This document shows, piece by piece, positions 23,488 through 64,000 of a DNA stretch of 64,000 bases (its first letter is position 1; every line of letters starts with the position of its first letter). The position numbers and the translations under genes were made by a program. Origin of the DNA: Bagarius yarrelli (lineage: Eukaryota > Chordata > Actinopteri > Siluriformes > Sisoridae); contig VCAZ01000039.1 in NCBI GenBank assembly GCA_005784505.1, forward strand, positions 2,729,501 to 2,793,500, in the 5' to 3' direction. The notes under the pieces are model-generated. The model did not search any database. It was not told the origin of the DNA and was given only the letters and a program-made list of their open reading frames with translations.

Positions 23488-23632
23488 CATGTGAGTGTGT
23501 GTGTGTGTGTGTGTGTGTACGCGCGCGCAGGGGTTGTGGCCTCGTTGACTGGGCTTAGTTGAGAAAGCACACACACACACACACACTCACACAAGAGAGA
23601 GAGAGAGAACGAGAGAGAGAGACAGAGAGAGA
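23488..23632. repeat. (GT)n, (CA)n and (GA)n runs just upstream of prickle3
   Basis: (GT)n about 23493-23518 followed by an alternating acgcgcgcgc, then (CA)n about 23568-23592 and GA-rich sequence to 23632. Z-DNA-prone purine/pyrimidine alternation sits about 250-380 bp upstream of the ATG. Confidence 0.85.
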
Positions 23633-23639
23633 GAACAGC

Positions 23640-23868
23640 CCGTCCTGCCCGTTCACTGCGGGCAACTCTTCGCGATCTGCCCTTAAACTCCACATGACGT
23701 GACGTACCGGAACCCAGGAGTGAAGATAAACCTCAGAAAAGGCTCCGGGTTCCGGAACGGGGGATTTACTGATCGATCACATATGAAGAAGTGTTTCTGT
23801 TTCTTGACTCCGGACTGAGTTTGTTCTGGACGAGGCTTTTGCCGTATTTTGGTCGCAGTTAATTCGAC
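23640..23868 (+). promoter_or_regulatory. prickle3: prickle3 promoter and 5'UTR region
   Basis: CpG-rich relative to its flanks, with overlapping CRE-type half sites TGACGTGACGT at 23695-23705 and CCGGAAC/GTTCCGG ETS-like motifs around 23707 and 23750, immediately before the ATG. No TATA box is evident. Confidence 0.5.
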
Positions 23869-55136
<31,268 letters not shown>

Positions 55137-55160
55137 GAGAACGAATAAAGGCGAAGACGA
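55137..55160 (+). promoter_or_regulatory. candidate prickle3 poly(A) signal
   Basis: AATAAA at 55144-55149 lies only 8 nt after the stop codon. A second AATAAA is at 55444-55449. The second would give a more ordinary 3'UTR. Confidence 0.4.
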
Positions 55161-55611
55161 GATGGTGCTGATTCCTGCTGTCAGTTCAGGAAGTGAATTG
55201 AACGATTTTAGACATTTAAGTCTATGTGGTCAAAGTTTAAAGTGTTTTTTTTAATTTCCTGCTCTAACAGGTCTGCTTATTACCCTAGTGAAATACCCCA
55301 TAACCGCTCATAATGACCTGTTTAATCTGATAACAGGGGCGGTTCAAGACAATTTCTTGGTGGGATTTATTCCCCCTGTCTGTCATTTCAGCCCAACTAT
55401 CAAACTACCAAAATTTATTGAAAGTATAATTTTTACTTTTTAAAATAAAAATGAAAATAACTAAGAAATGCAATTCAGCTCCATAAAAAATTTTGACTTT
55501 AGTGTTTTTCATTCTCTTTGCTATTTTGCGCATGTGTAACGATCCTTTGGTAGAAGTGCAATGGCTTGTGCTGCATGTCAGCTGGTGGCGGGAGACGATC
55601 GCAAGAAAATT

Positions 55612-55857
55612 CTTTCATTTATACATCTTCTATACCCGCTTATTCCCTAATTCGGGGTCACAGGGATCTGCTGGAGTCTATCCCAGGCAGAAAGGCAGAA
55701 GGGGGACACCCTGGACAGGTCGCCAGTCCATCACAGGGCCACACACACTCACACTCACTCCTATGGCCAATAACATACATGTTTTTGGACTGTGGAGCAT
55801 CCAGAGTAAACCCACACAAGCACGGGGAGAACATGCAAACTCCACGCAGACAGGCTT
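55612..55857 (-). mobile_element. head-truncated DANA/Mermaid-like SINE
   Basis: Reverse orientation with tail tttatacatcttctatacc, internal block intact up to catgcaaactccacgcagac, and no tRNA-like head. Confidence 0.8.
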
Positions 55858-56023
55858 TACACAACTTCACATACACACACACACATCTGCTGTATGTTGT
55901 GATTGACGATGTGGCTGTAATCAGGCGAATAAGGCATATAAAAGCCAGATGTACCTCATTTTGTTTTAGGACAAACACACAGATTTGTAACACAGTGAGA
56001 TGGAAGAGTGGAAGCTGCCTGGA

Positions 56024-56029
56024 AACACA

Positions 56030-56073
<44 letters not shown>
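56024..56073. repeat. (GT)n microsatellite
   Basis: About 21 GT units. Confidence 0.9.
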
Positions 56074-56078
<5 letters not shown>

Positions 56079-56392
56079 GCTTACATATGGCTCTATGTAT
56101 AAAGTCTACACCTGGGTTGCATAATAATGCCGTAAAACATGGACAGAATAACTCACCCTGCCTTTGGTTCGAAGATGAAGACAGATCCTGAGGCGCTACA
56201 AAACACTACAACAAAGTAGTCCAGATTGTAAATAGAGATCAAATTAACTTATATCCCTTTAAATATATTGATCGTATTCAGAAGGTGGTTTGTGGACACA
56301 ATAAGCCTGTTTCTGTGCAGCTACACAAGAGTTCTCCGTGTTTTAACTAGTTTGTCGTGGCCTATTCAAACATTTGAGCTTCGTCCGAAATC

Positions 56393-56394
<2 letters not shown>

Positions 56395-56432
<38 letters not shown>

Positions 56433-56792
56433 TAGGCCAACTGAGCTGGATGGATGGATGGATGGATGGATAGATAAAGATAGAGATAGAGAGAGAAAGA
56501 CAGCGAGAGAGACACAGACGAACAATGAAATCAGAGGAAAAGACAGCATCTAAGATGAAAAGACAGAAAGGGAGAGGAAGAAAAAGAAAAGTGTCAGGGG
56601 AAAGAAAGAAATGTCAGGGGAAAGAAAGAAATATCAGAGGAAAGAAAGAAAGAAAGAACTATCGAAGGAAAGCCAGATAGATTGGAAAAAAAGATAGATT
56701 GCAATAAATAAATTAATAAATGTCAAAAGATAGATGGATGGATGGATGGATGGATGTGATATGGATGGAGATAGATAGATAGACAGACAGAC

Positions 56793-56825
<33 letters not shown>

Positions 56826-56865
56826 TGATTGATTGAATGATTGATTGATTGATTGATTGGCCTGG
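56395..56865. repeat. (TA)n, GGAT, GAAAGAAA, GATA and GATT tandem arrays
   Basis: (TA)n 56400-56428, GGAT 56447-56470, a cagggg-aaagaaagaaatgt minisatellite at 56596-56660, GGAT 56730-56755, GATA 56770-56825, GATT 56826-56860. Confidence 0.88.
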
Positions 56866-56882
56866 CAGTCATGGAGTCATGT

Positions 56883-57000
56883 GTGCTGCTGGGATCCTGA
56901 TCAGGGCTCCTTAACTGCTCGGTTGGATTAAAACTGTGATAAACGTAAGCCGTAAGCGATTAAGGGCGTCTGCCTAATGCCATTAATGTAACTGTGGATT
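56883..57000 (+). mobile_element. diverged SINE family B 3' part
   Basis: tgtgctgctgggatcctgat, ccttaactgctcggttggat and tail ttaagggcgtctgcctaatg. A shorter relative occurs at 58222-58250. Confidence 0.5.
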
Positions 57001-57892
57001 AATTTCAGCATCCAGTTTCAATCATCCCATAGAAACCGAAGACATTACAGGTGAGTGGGTGAAATTTGGTGGATGAAAGTGATGTGAAAGTTCGGGTTTT
57101 AAGTCAGATGATCTGACTCGGCGCAACAATGACTCACATCTTTCAGCTATCAAACGACTCATTATAGCCATTTTCAGGTTTTAATATTCAACTGAAAATA
57201 AAATGAACATCTTTAAAGCTTCAATTGAAAAGCGAATTGTGTGAAGGTTGAAGCCCTGATCACTTAAATTAGCTATTTGGATCATTTTTATTTTTATTTA
57301 CAAAGATTTATCATTCTTATTAAAATGCTATTCCGTACGGTTTTATTTATTGGGCTTAAAATGTAAAAAAAAAAAAAAAACAGGATAATCCAGATGTTTA
57401 ATAATTTTTGACTGTCAAAAATGACAAACATTCAGTTCTTGAGAATTTCTGTAAATTCCTTTTACAGTCGAAAGTCTTTCTAGCCGTCATGTCAGCTAAT
57501 TAAAAATATCAATCTACCGAAATGTAATTTTTTACATAAAAATAAAAAGAACTAAAACATTCAATACATCTCGATAAAAATTTTTACTCTGAGTTTCTTT
57601 TTTTTCGATTCTGCGCATGCGTAACAACCCTTGTTAGACGTGCAACAGCGGGAGATGATTAAGAAATTCACTTTTATAAAATATCTCGCAAGCCTTAATT
57701 CTTTTCAAATAATCTTTCTGCATTTAATGTGTACAGGGGCTACAGAAATTAACCATCTCAAATTATCGAGCCAAATACGGAGCCCGTCACGTGACGAGGT
57801 AATTAAATTGTGAGAAGAATAAATTCTCAATATTGTAGTTAAAAATCGTTATCACGCTTTTTTGTTGACTGACTATATACAGAATCTAATAT

Positions 57893-58200
<308 letters not shown>

Positions 58201-58992
58201 GGCCTGGCATTCAGGGGGTCATGTGTGCTGCTGGGATCCTAATCAAGCAGTAACAGTAAAACTGGTTGATGGTAATATTAACTAACAGTAACAGTAGTAA
58301 AGTGTAAAGTGGACATAGCTGGCGGGGGAGGGGGGGGGGGGTTTAGACACCTGTCCTATCTGGGGGGCACCAAATTGATGCTCCATAATCACTAATGGCT
58401 TTTGAAATAAAATGTTTTCCCCAATAATAACTTCACATTACCCCTGTTGCCTTAATTATATTCCTTTTTTCATCCTAAACATATACCACGTAATGCAGGT
58501 TTTCATGTTCTATAACTCCAAAATGTCAGAAAAGCATGACGAACCTCCTTATGGCTCACACCATAAAAGTGAAAACTGACTTTGTCCCCGGGCGCTGAAA
58601 ACCTCTGCACTCATAACCTGACTGCACTCACAGCTCACAGCTTTGTTCTACACAGGACTGGAAAAATTCACCTTCATAAGTTACTGATTAAAAGTCAGGA
58701 AATCTCAGGTTGTGTTTTATTATTATGCTCAAACACACACAGGACTGTGCATATCTCATATCACCAACAGGTGGTGGTACTGAGCGTTCTCCTGATTCCT
58801 AGAAGGGCAGGGATTTTCCCAGGTGAGATCATAGATGAAAAAAGACAGTGTGTTCTTTATCCAGGTGTAATTATACACTTCAAAAAAAAAAAAAAAGCTT
58901 TCCAACTGTGTTTTTGGTTGCTCCTGAATGCTGATATCAACAAAACATCTACTGCAGACCGTTAATTAACTTAATCTTTCCATGTGCATCGA

Positions 58993-59358
58993 ATTCATTC
59001 ATTCATTCATTCATTCATTCATTCATCTTCTATACCTGCTTATTCCTGCTTATCTGCTGGAGTCTAACCCAGCCGTCTCTGAAAGGGCGAAAGGCAGTTG
59101 GGGGACACCCTGGACAGGCCACCAGTCCATCACAGGGCCACGTTCACACTCACACTCACTCCTATGGGCAATTTAGAATCACCAATCAATCTAACATACA
59201 TGTTTTTGGACTGTGGGAGGAAACCGGAGAACCCAGAGTAAACCCACGCAAACGCGGGAAGAACATGCAAACTCCACACAGAAAGACCCCTGTACGGGAA
59301 TCGAACCCGGGACCTTGCTGTAAGGTAACAGTGCTAACCACTAAGCCACCGTGCTGCC
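58993..59358 (-). mobile_element. DANA/Mermaid-like SINE, reverse orientation
   Basis: Tail of about eight ATTC units, internal block, and intact head ending gctaaccactaagccaccgt. It is near full length and looks among the youngest copies. A family-B SINE follows directly. Confidence 0.86.
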
Positions 59359-59371
59359 CACCAAAAGATCC

Positions 59372-59570
59372 ATATTTACAGTTACGGCATTTGGCAGACA
59401 CCCTTATTCACAGCCACTTACATTATTCTCTGTTATACAACTGAGCAATTGAAGGTTAAGGGCCTTGCTCAGGGGCCCAGTGGTGGTAGCTTGGTGGTGC
59501 TGGGAATTGAACCTCTGGTCTTTAAATTAGTAGTCCGACACCTTAACTACTGCGCTACCATTTCCCTACA
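59372..59570 (-). mobile_element. reverse SINE family B copy
   Basis: ttacggcatttggcagacac to cttaactactgcgctaccat; near full length, immediately after a DANA-like SINE. Confidence 0.78.
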
Positions 59571-59726
59571 TATTTAAGACAAAAAAGTACTCATACTGGC
59601 ATCCCACCTGAGATATAATATCGATTTAACTTTCCTAAGCTTTAAAAATAAAAGACAATAATTATTTATTTGTTTGTTTGTTAAGTTTTATTTATTTATT
59701 TATTTTACTAAGTTCCTGATTTACAT

Positions 59727-60045
59727 TACATATACATTATTTGGCAGATTTCCTTATCCAGAGCAACTTTATACAACTGAGCAATAAGGGGTTAACGGCC
59801 TTGCTCAAGGGACCCAGCAGTGGCAACTTGGTGGTGCTGGGAATCAAACCCCCAATCTTCTACTTTGACCTCTGTGACCGTTTCTGGCATGTGGCAGACA
59901 CCCTTATCCAGAACGATTTACATTTATACCCCTAAGCAAATGGGGGTGAAGCTGCCCAGCAGTGGTAACTTAATGGTGATGGGAATCAAACCCACAAACT
60001 TCAGGTTAACCGTACAGCATCTTAACCACAGAGCTACCACATCCG
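59727..60045 (-). mobile_element. two tandem reverse copies of SINE family B
   Basis: 59727-59865 (catatacattatttggcaga to cccaatcttc) and 59885-60045 (catgtggcagacacccttat to agagctaccacatcc). The cluster 58993-60045 thus holds four SINEs in one orientation. Confidence 0.75.
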
Positions 60046-60779
60046 TTTTTATTTGTTTGTTTATAATTTTTTATTTTTTTTTTATAATATACTTTTCTTT
60101 GTTTGTTTAGTCGATCTTTTCCTAAATCCGGTATAGTTTTGCCTGTAATGTGATTAGTTACTTGTTTGTCGCATTATTTGTAATTACTTTATTTTGCATG
60201 TTTACTAAGTTACTCACTTTTTTTTCGTTTGTTAACCCGCTTCTCTTTCTTTTAAATAAATAATTTCTAGCTAATGATTAAGTGGTTAGTTTGGGTAAGA
60301 CTGTGTTTTATGAACCGCATCTGCTAAGGTGAAAAGGTGGAGAGGTGGATTTTTCTCATAGACGTTAGTCTCAGCCTGGCCTGGTGTCACTCCCACAAAC
60401 CGCCGACTGAAGGTTTAATGCGTATGACACATAAAACTCTGATTGGTTGGACTGTCAGCCAGATGCATTAAAAGTTGCGATGTGGCCCAGACCTTCTGTA
60501 GACAGTTTGAAGTTCTGTTTGACATAAGATTACATGCAGTCTTTTTCCTCTGGTCATGTGACCTATAACTCTTCCTGATGTGGGCGGGAGCATCTGATTG
60601 GACATGTCATACAGGGGGGGCGGGGTAAGTTGAGGACTACAAAGACAAACAGGTTCTACTAGTTTTGCTTTCTTGCCAGTGCAAGTACACACACACTCAC
60701 ACATACACACACACACACACTCACACACCTAACAAATACATTGTTTATACATAGTTTAGCCGCATATTTTACTTCACAG

Positions 60780-60836
60780 CAAGATAGTGAGTATAGGAGA
60801 CGTTCCTGGAGCTGGAACCTACATCTACACACACAG
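60780..60836 (+). other. candidate 5' non-coding exon of the FAM110 gene
   Basis: Acceptor ttttacttcacag and donor gtgagt bracket 57 nt of non-repetitive sequence. A similar candidate is 57009-57050 (acceptor taatttcag, donor gtgagt). Both lie upstream of the coding exon; neither has coding support. Confidence 0.3.
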
Positions 60837-62349
60837 GTGAGTCTGTCTAGGTGTGTATGCGTATTAGGGGGACTGTGTAAGCCTGTTGTTGTGTGTTTTT
60901 TTTCTGTCCATTCATGCGTTTAGATTAAATAAAATAAGTAATCAGTATTATGGGGACTATTAAGCTCAACAAATCAACTGTAAATGTATAAACTGTGTTG
61001 TTTCCTGCTCTGCTGTTGCATCATAAAAGTTTGTTCGCCTGTCAGTGCAGTGGATTTTATTTCAGTATTTGCACCGGATCATGTAGAGACAGGTCTTATC
61101 ATTCCAGAGACATCCATTCGGAATGTACTAGCCTTTCCTTTCACTGTAATCACATAAGGACAATAAAGATCCCATCTGCTGCAGGAGAAGAAAGGAGGAA
61201 GAAGGCCAGAGAGAGAGAGAGAGAGAAAAGGAAGATGGTGGAAAGGGGGATGGGGGTTTCTAAAGTAAAGCTTAGGTGAGATAATGATACAGATGAGGCT
61301 GATAGCACAATTTAAGGGAAGGAAAGAGAAAAAGCTTATGTTGCCCTTTGTCCTCAGGTTGATCGTTAAAGGGAATGGCAAACATGCTGCCCACGTGTCT
61401 AACACTCCTAATGTATAGTAGCAGAAGCCCCCTCGCTGTAGCAGAATTAGCATTTATTACCAAGCCCACGCACACCGAGCTCTCAGTTCAGCTGCCAGAG
61501 CTCTACAGCTGGAGATCATGTTCTCTCTCTCTCTCTGAAACCCACGCTCCATTTCTTCCTGTAATGTAGGTGTAACATACAAGAAGCTCTTCCTGCTATC
61601 AAGTACAGCGATTCCATGAGATTTTCCCCCAGCATTGTGCAGTAGATGTTATCAGAAAGAGCGGGTAGTTTCGATCAGGGTTATGCAGTCATTTCAACAG
61701 CAAACAGGCATGACTGGTGCGGCTCTATTGCTGTCCACAAAAACCTGTCTGTCTGTCTGTCTGTGCTTGTGTATGACTATATGTCTGGGATGTGATGTGA
61801 TAGTGTGTCACCATGTTTGTATGCATCTGTCTGCCTCCATGTCTGTGTGTATGTGTGTGTGTGTGTAGGTGTGTGAGAAAATGAGTTTTTTAATATTCAG
61901 CCCTCTAGGATTGCCTACAAACATTCTAGAATGTTTTTTTTTTTGTTTTTTTTGGTAGAACCGCACTTTTAAATAGCTCTTCTCTGTTTGACAGCCTGTA
62001 TGAACATAATCCTCATGTCACAATGTCAGATTTCAGTTGTCATGATGTCACAATGTGCGAGTCAAGACTTAACAAAAGACGTATGCAAGCTAGAAGACGC
62101 ATCCGCAGTCATCAATCCCCGACATGTTCAGCAATCCATGTTCTCTTGCTAAACTGGTAGCTAGCGGCAACCAAAAACAAAATCAGTCGCATTACTTTTG
62201 CTTGCAAGGTTCTCTTCCTCATTTCATCATTTTCCCGAAGTGGTTTGAAGTTGTCATCAGGTTCCTATTGGTTCTTAGTTTGACGTTTGTTATAGGAGAA
62301 GTCACACTGCAGGAACGAGTCTAAAATCTTCTAAAACTGGCAGAATTTC

Positions 62350-62512
62350 ACTGACATTTGTCAGACGCCCTTTCCAGAGCGACTTGCATTTACCTCATTT
62401 AAAGAACTGAGCAATTGGGGGTTAAAGGCCTTGCTCGGTTACCCAGCAGTGCTGGGTATTAAACCCACCATCTTCCAATTAGCAGTCCAACACCATAACC
62501 CATCACCCCCGT
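62350..62512 (-). mobile_element. reverse SINE family B copy
   Basis: tgacatttgtcagacgccct, gagcgacttgcatttacctc, attgggggttaaaggccttg, cttccaattagcagtccaac in order. Confidence 0.73.
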
Positions 62513-63203
62513 TAGTCAAACTAACGATCAAAGACAATAGGAACTTTCTAGGATTTCCAAATTTGTCTCAGACGAGTAAATCATGGCCAAAATCGGACAG
62601 TGTAAAAACTCAGTTTTAGTTGGTTAATTTCAACATTTACTAATATATTTTCATCTATGTGGTCCCATAACCTTAATAAATTCATATTCATGCTTTTAAT
62701 TATTCAGTTAATTTTAACAGATTTTCGAAATAAATACGAGATAAAAAATAATTAGTTGATTAATTGGTTATCTGTAAAGTCTGTTCCAGCCCAGCTATCA
62801 GGCTCATGGTTAAAAAAAAAGATAATGGAATTCTTTATGCATCTAGACTGTCACCTTCGAGCTAGCATAGCCTTGTATTTAGCTGTTAGCAGCCTGACCA
62901 CTTCTCCCCGACCAGTCCCATCAGTCTATTTCTCTGCCTTTTTATTTGTTACTTCATTCTGTGTAAACTCCAGAGACGGCTATAGTAAGAGTGCAGTGTT
63001 GACTTTGTGACCTTGTGTTATCTTAAAGCAAACCTGGATTTCAGTGCACAAGACCGTGTTTTAACAGCGCTTCATGTCATATCATGAAAGTCACCAATAA
63101 AAGGAAGGCTTTCGCAAGTCCCAAGTGTTTCTTTAGAAGATTGTCCTTTAGTTATCTGCACCTCCCCTTTTTTCTAATGTTTGTTTCTTGTCTTTTTGTG
63201 CAG

Positions 63204-64000
63204 AAAGACAGACCACAGGGACCTGCATTACCCCATCACTACCACCTGCAGGTGTTGTTTGCCTGCATATATGCAAACCAGAAAAAGAGGGGATCTGTCT
63301 GCTGAAAAAAAAAACGTTATGTCTGTGGACGCCCTGGGGCTGTCTCCTCGTCGCTTAGTGAGACTTCCTGAAACCGCAGACTCCTCTTCAGGGCAGCGCA
63401 AGCCGAGTGCTGTGGAGCGTCTGGAAGCCGACAAGGCAAAATACGTCAAGAGTCAGCAAGTGGCACTCAACAAGCAGCTGCCAATCATCCGTAAGCCTTT
63501 AATGCCATGTAGCAACAGCGCACAGCGTCGGCCGGGTGCACCGCAACCAACACGCAAAGTGAGTGCTCAAGCCACATCTAAACCTGAAGCCCCACCTCTT
63601 AACCTAGAACATCTAAATAGCCTGATTAATGGAGTATGTGATCCACTTGCACCATCCAATAGTTTGCAAAATGAAAAGACTGAAAAAAGTCAAGATTTTG
63701 TCTCCAGCAGTGTCTCCCAGATCAACTCCCAGAGTCTGAATACAGCCGAAGAGTCTTTTGTCAAATCCAGTTCACCCCCATCAGCACAAAAGAAAGTACC
63801 AGGAGAGGGTATTTCAACTTATGGGGCTTATTCGGTAACAGTACGACGAGTCGATGTGAGACCTCAGGTAATCACGCCGCAGATGAGAAAGCCGTGCCGA
63901 GCACAGCTCCCTGGCCAGCGCGTCCACTCGCAGCTTTTGCAGCTGCTCAGGCCGTACACTCAGACGTCCCCTCCACCACAGCCTCTTCAGCCGGTCAAAA
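63204..64000 (+). CDS. FAM110-family protein (5'UTR plus partial CDS, ATG at 63319, open at window end)
   Basis: An acceptor (ctttttgtgcag) at 63201-63203 begins the exon. The CDS starts at 63319 and stays open to 64000, covering 227 complete codons. RKPSAVERLEADKAKYVKS at residues 27-45 is the FAM110 N-terminal signature, and VRRVDVRP at 175-182 matches the FAM110 middle motif. A NLEHLNSLINGVCDP-like segment around residue 105 resembles the FAM110A LDILSSLIDLCD block. Family members associate with centrosomes, spindle poles and microtubules. The C-terminal FAM110 domain lies beyond the window. Short spacing and the RRVDVRP motif suggest FAM110A-like rather than B/C, but the paralog is not settled. 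5' non-coding exons probably lie upstream. Confidence 0.9.

Larger units (their letters stand above)
60050..63200. other. region upstream of the FAM110 coding exon
   Basis: Apart from one SINE (62350-62512), short GA/CA/GT runs and a candidate non-coding exon, nothing is recognised. A promoter could lie here but no CpG-rich block is obvious. Confidence 0.4.

Overview
The window is vertebrate nuclear DNA, almost certainly from a teleost fish. It shows spliced genes with GT-AG introns of up to about 13.7 kb, low coding density, abundant dinucleotide and tetranucleotide microsatellites, and dozens of fish-type SINEs. These include a DANA/Mermaid-like tRNA-derived SINE and a second tRNA-headed SINE whose 3' end reads like the common 'gtcgctctggataaggacgtctg' tail. 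The repeat style suggests an ostariophysan (catfish or characin-like) genome; that last step is inference.

Three protein-coding genes are supported, all on the + strand. (1) plp2 (proteolipid protein 2, a four-pass MARVEL-type membrane protein): five coding exons, 3601-19730, predicted 149 aa. (2) prickle3 (planar cell polarity PET/triple-LIM protein): eleven coding exons, 23869-55136, predicted 774 aa, ending in a CAAX prenylation box. (3) A FAM110-family gene: a 5'UTR/coding exon from about 63204, with the ATG at 63319, still open at the window end. Every exon junction in the first two genes keeps frame and uses GT-AG sites, so those models are strong.

Layout: 1-3600 is repeat-rich upstream DNA with GA microsatellites and the plp2 promoter region. 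3601-19730 is plp2, mostly intron 1, followed by a probable 3'UTR to about 20.9 kb. 21-23.8 kb is the intergenic region leading to the prickle3 promoter. 23.9-55.1 kb is prickle3, with two large repeat-filled introns (9 and 13.4 kb) and then compact exons encoding PET, LIM1, LIM2, LIM3 and the C-terminal tail. 55.1-63.2 kb is intergenic or 5' non-coding sequence of the FAM110 gene, with a duplicated microsatellite-bearing segment. 63.2-64 kb is the FAM110 coding exon.

The plp2-prickle3 adjacency matches the human Xp11.23 neighbours PLP2 and PRICKLE3 (recalled, not searched). No operon, CRISPR, prophage or other microbial system is present, and I see no convincing evidence for a new biological system. 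The points most worth checking are a frame-compatible alternative first exon of prickle3 (39544-39572), a NAGNAG acceptor at prickle3 exon 2, several hairpin or MITE-like inverted repeats, a higher-order tandem repeat in prickle3 intron 2, and a segmental duplication downstream of prickle3.
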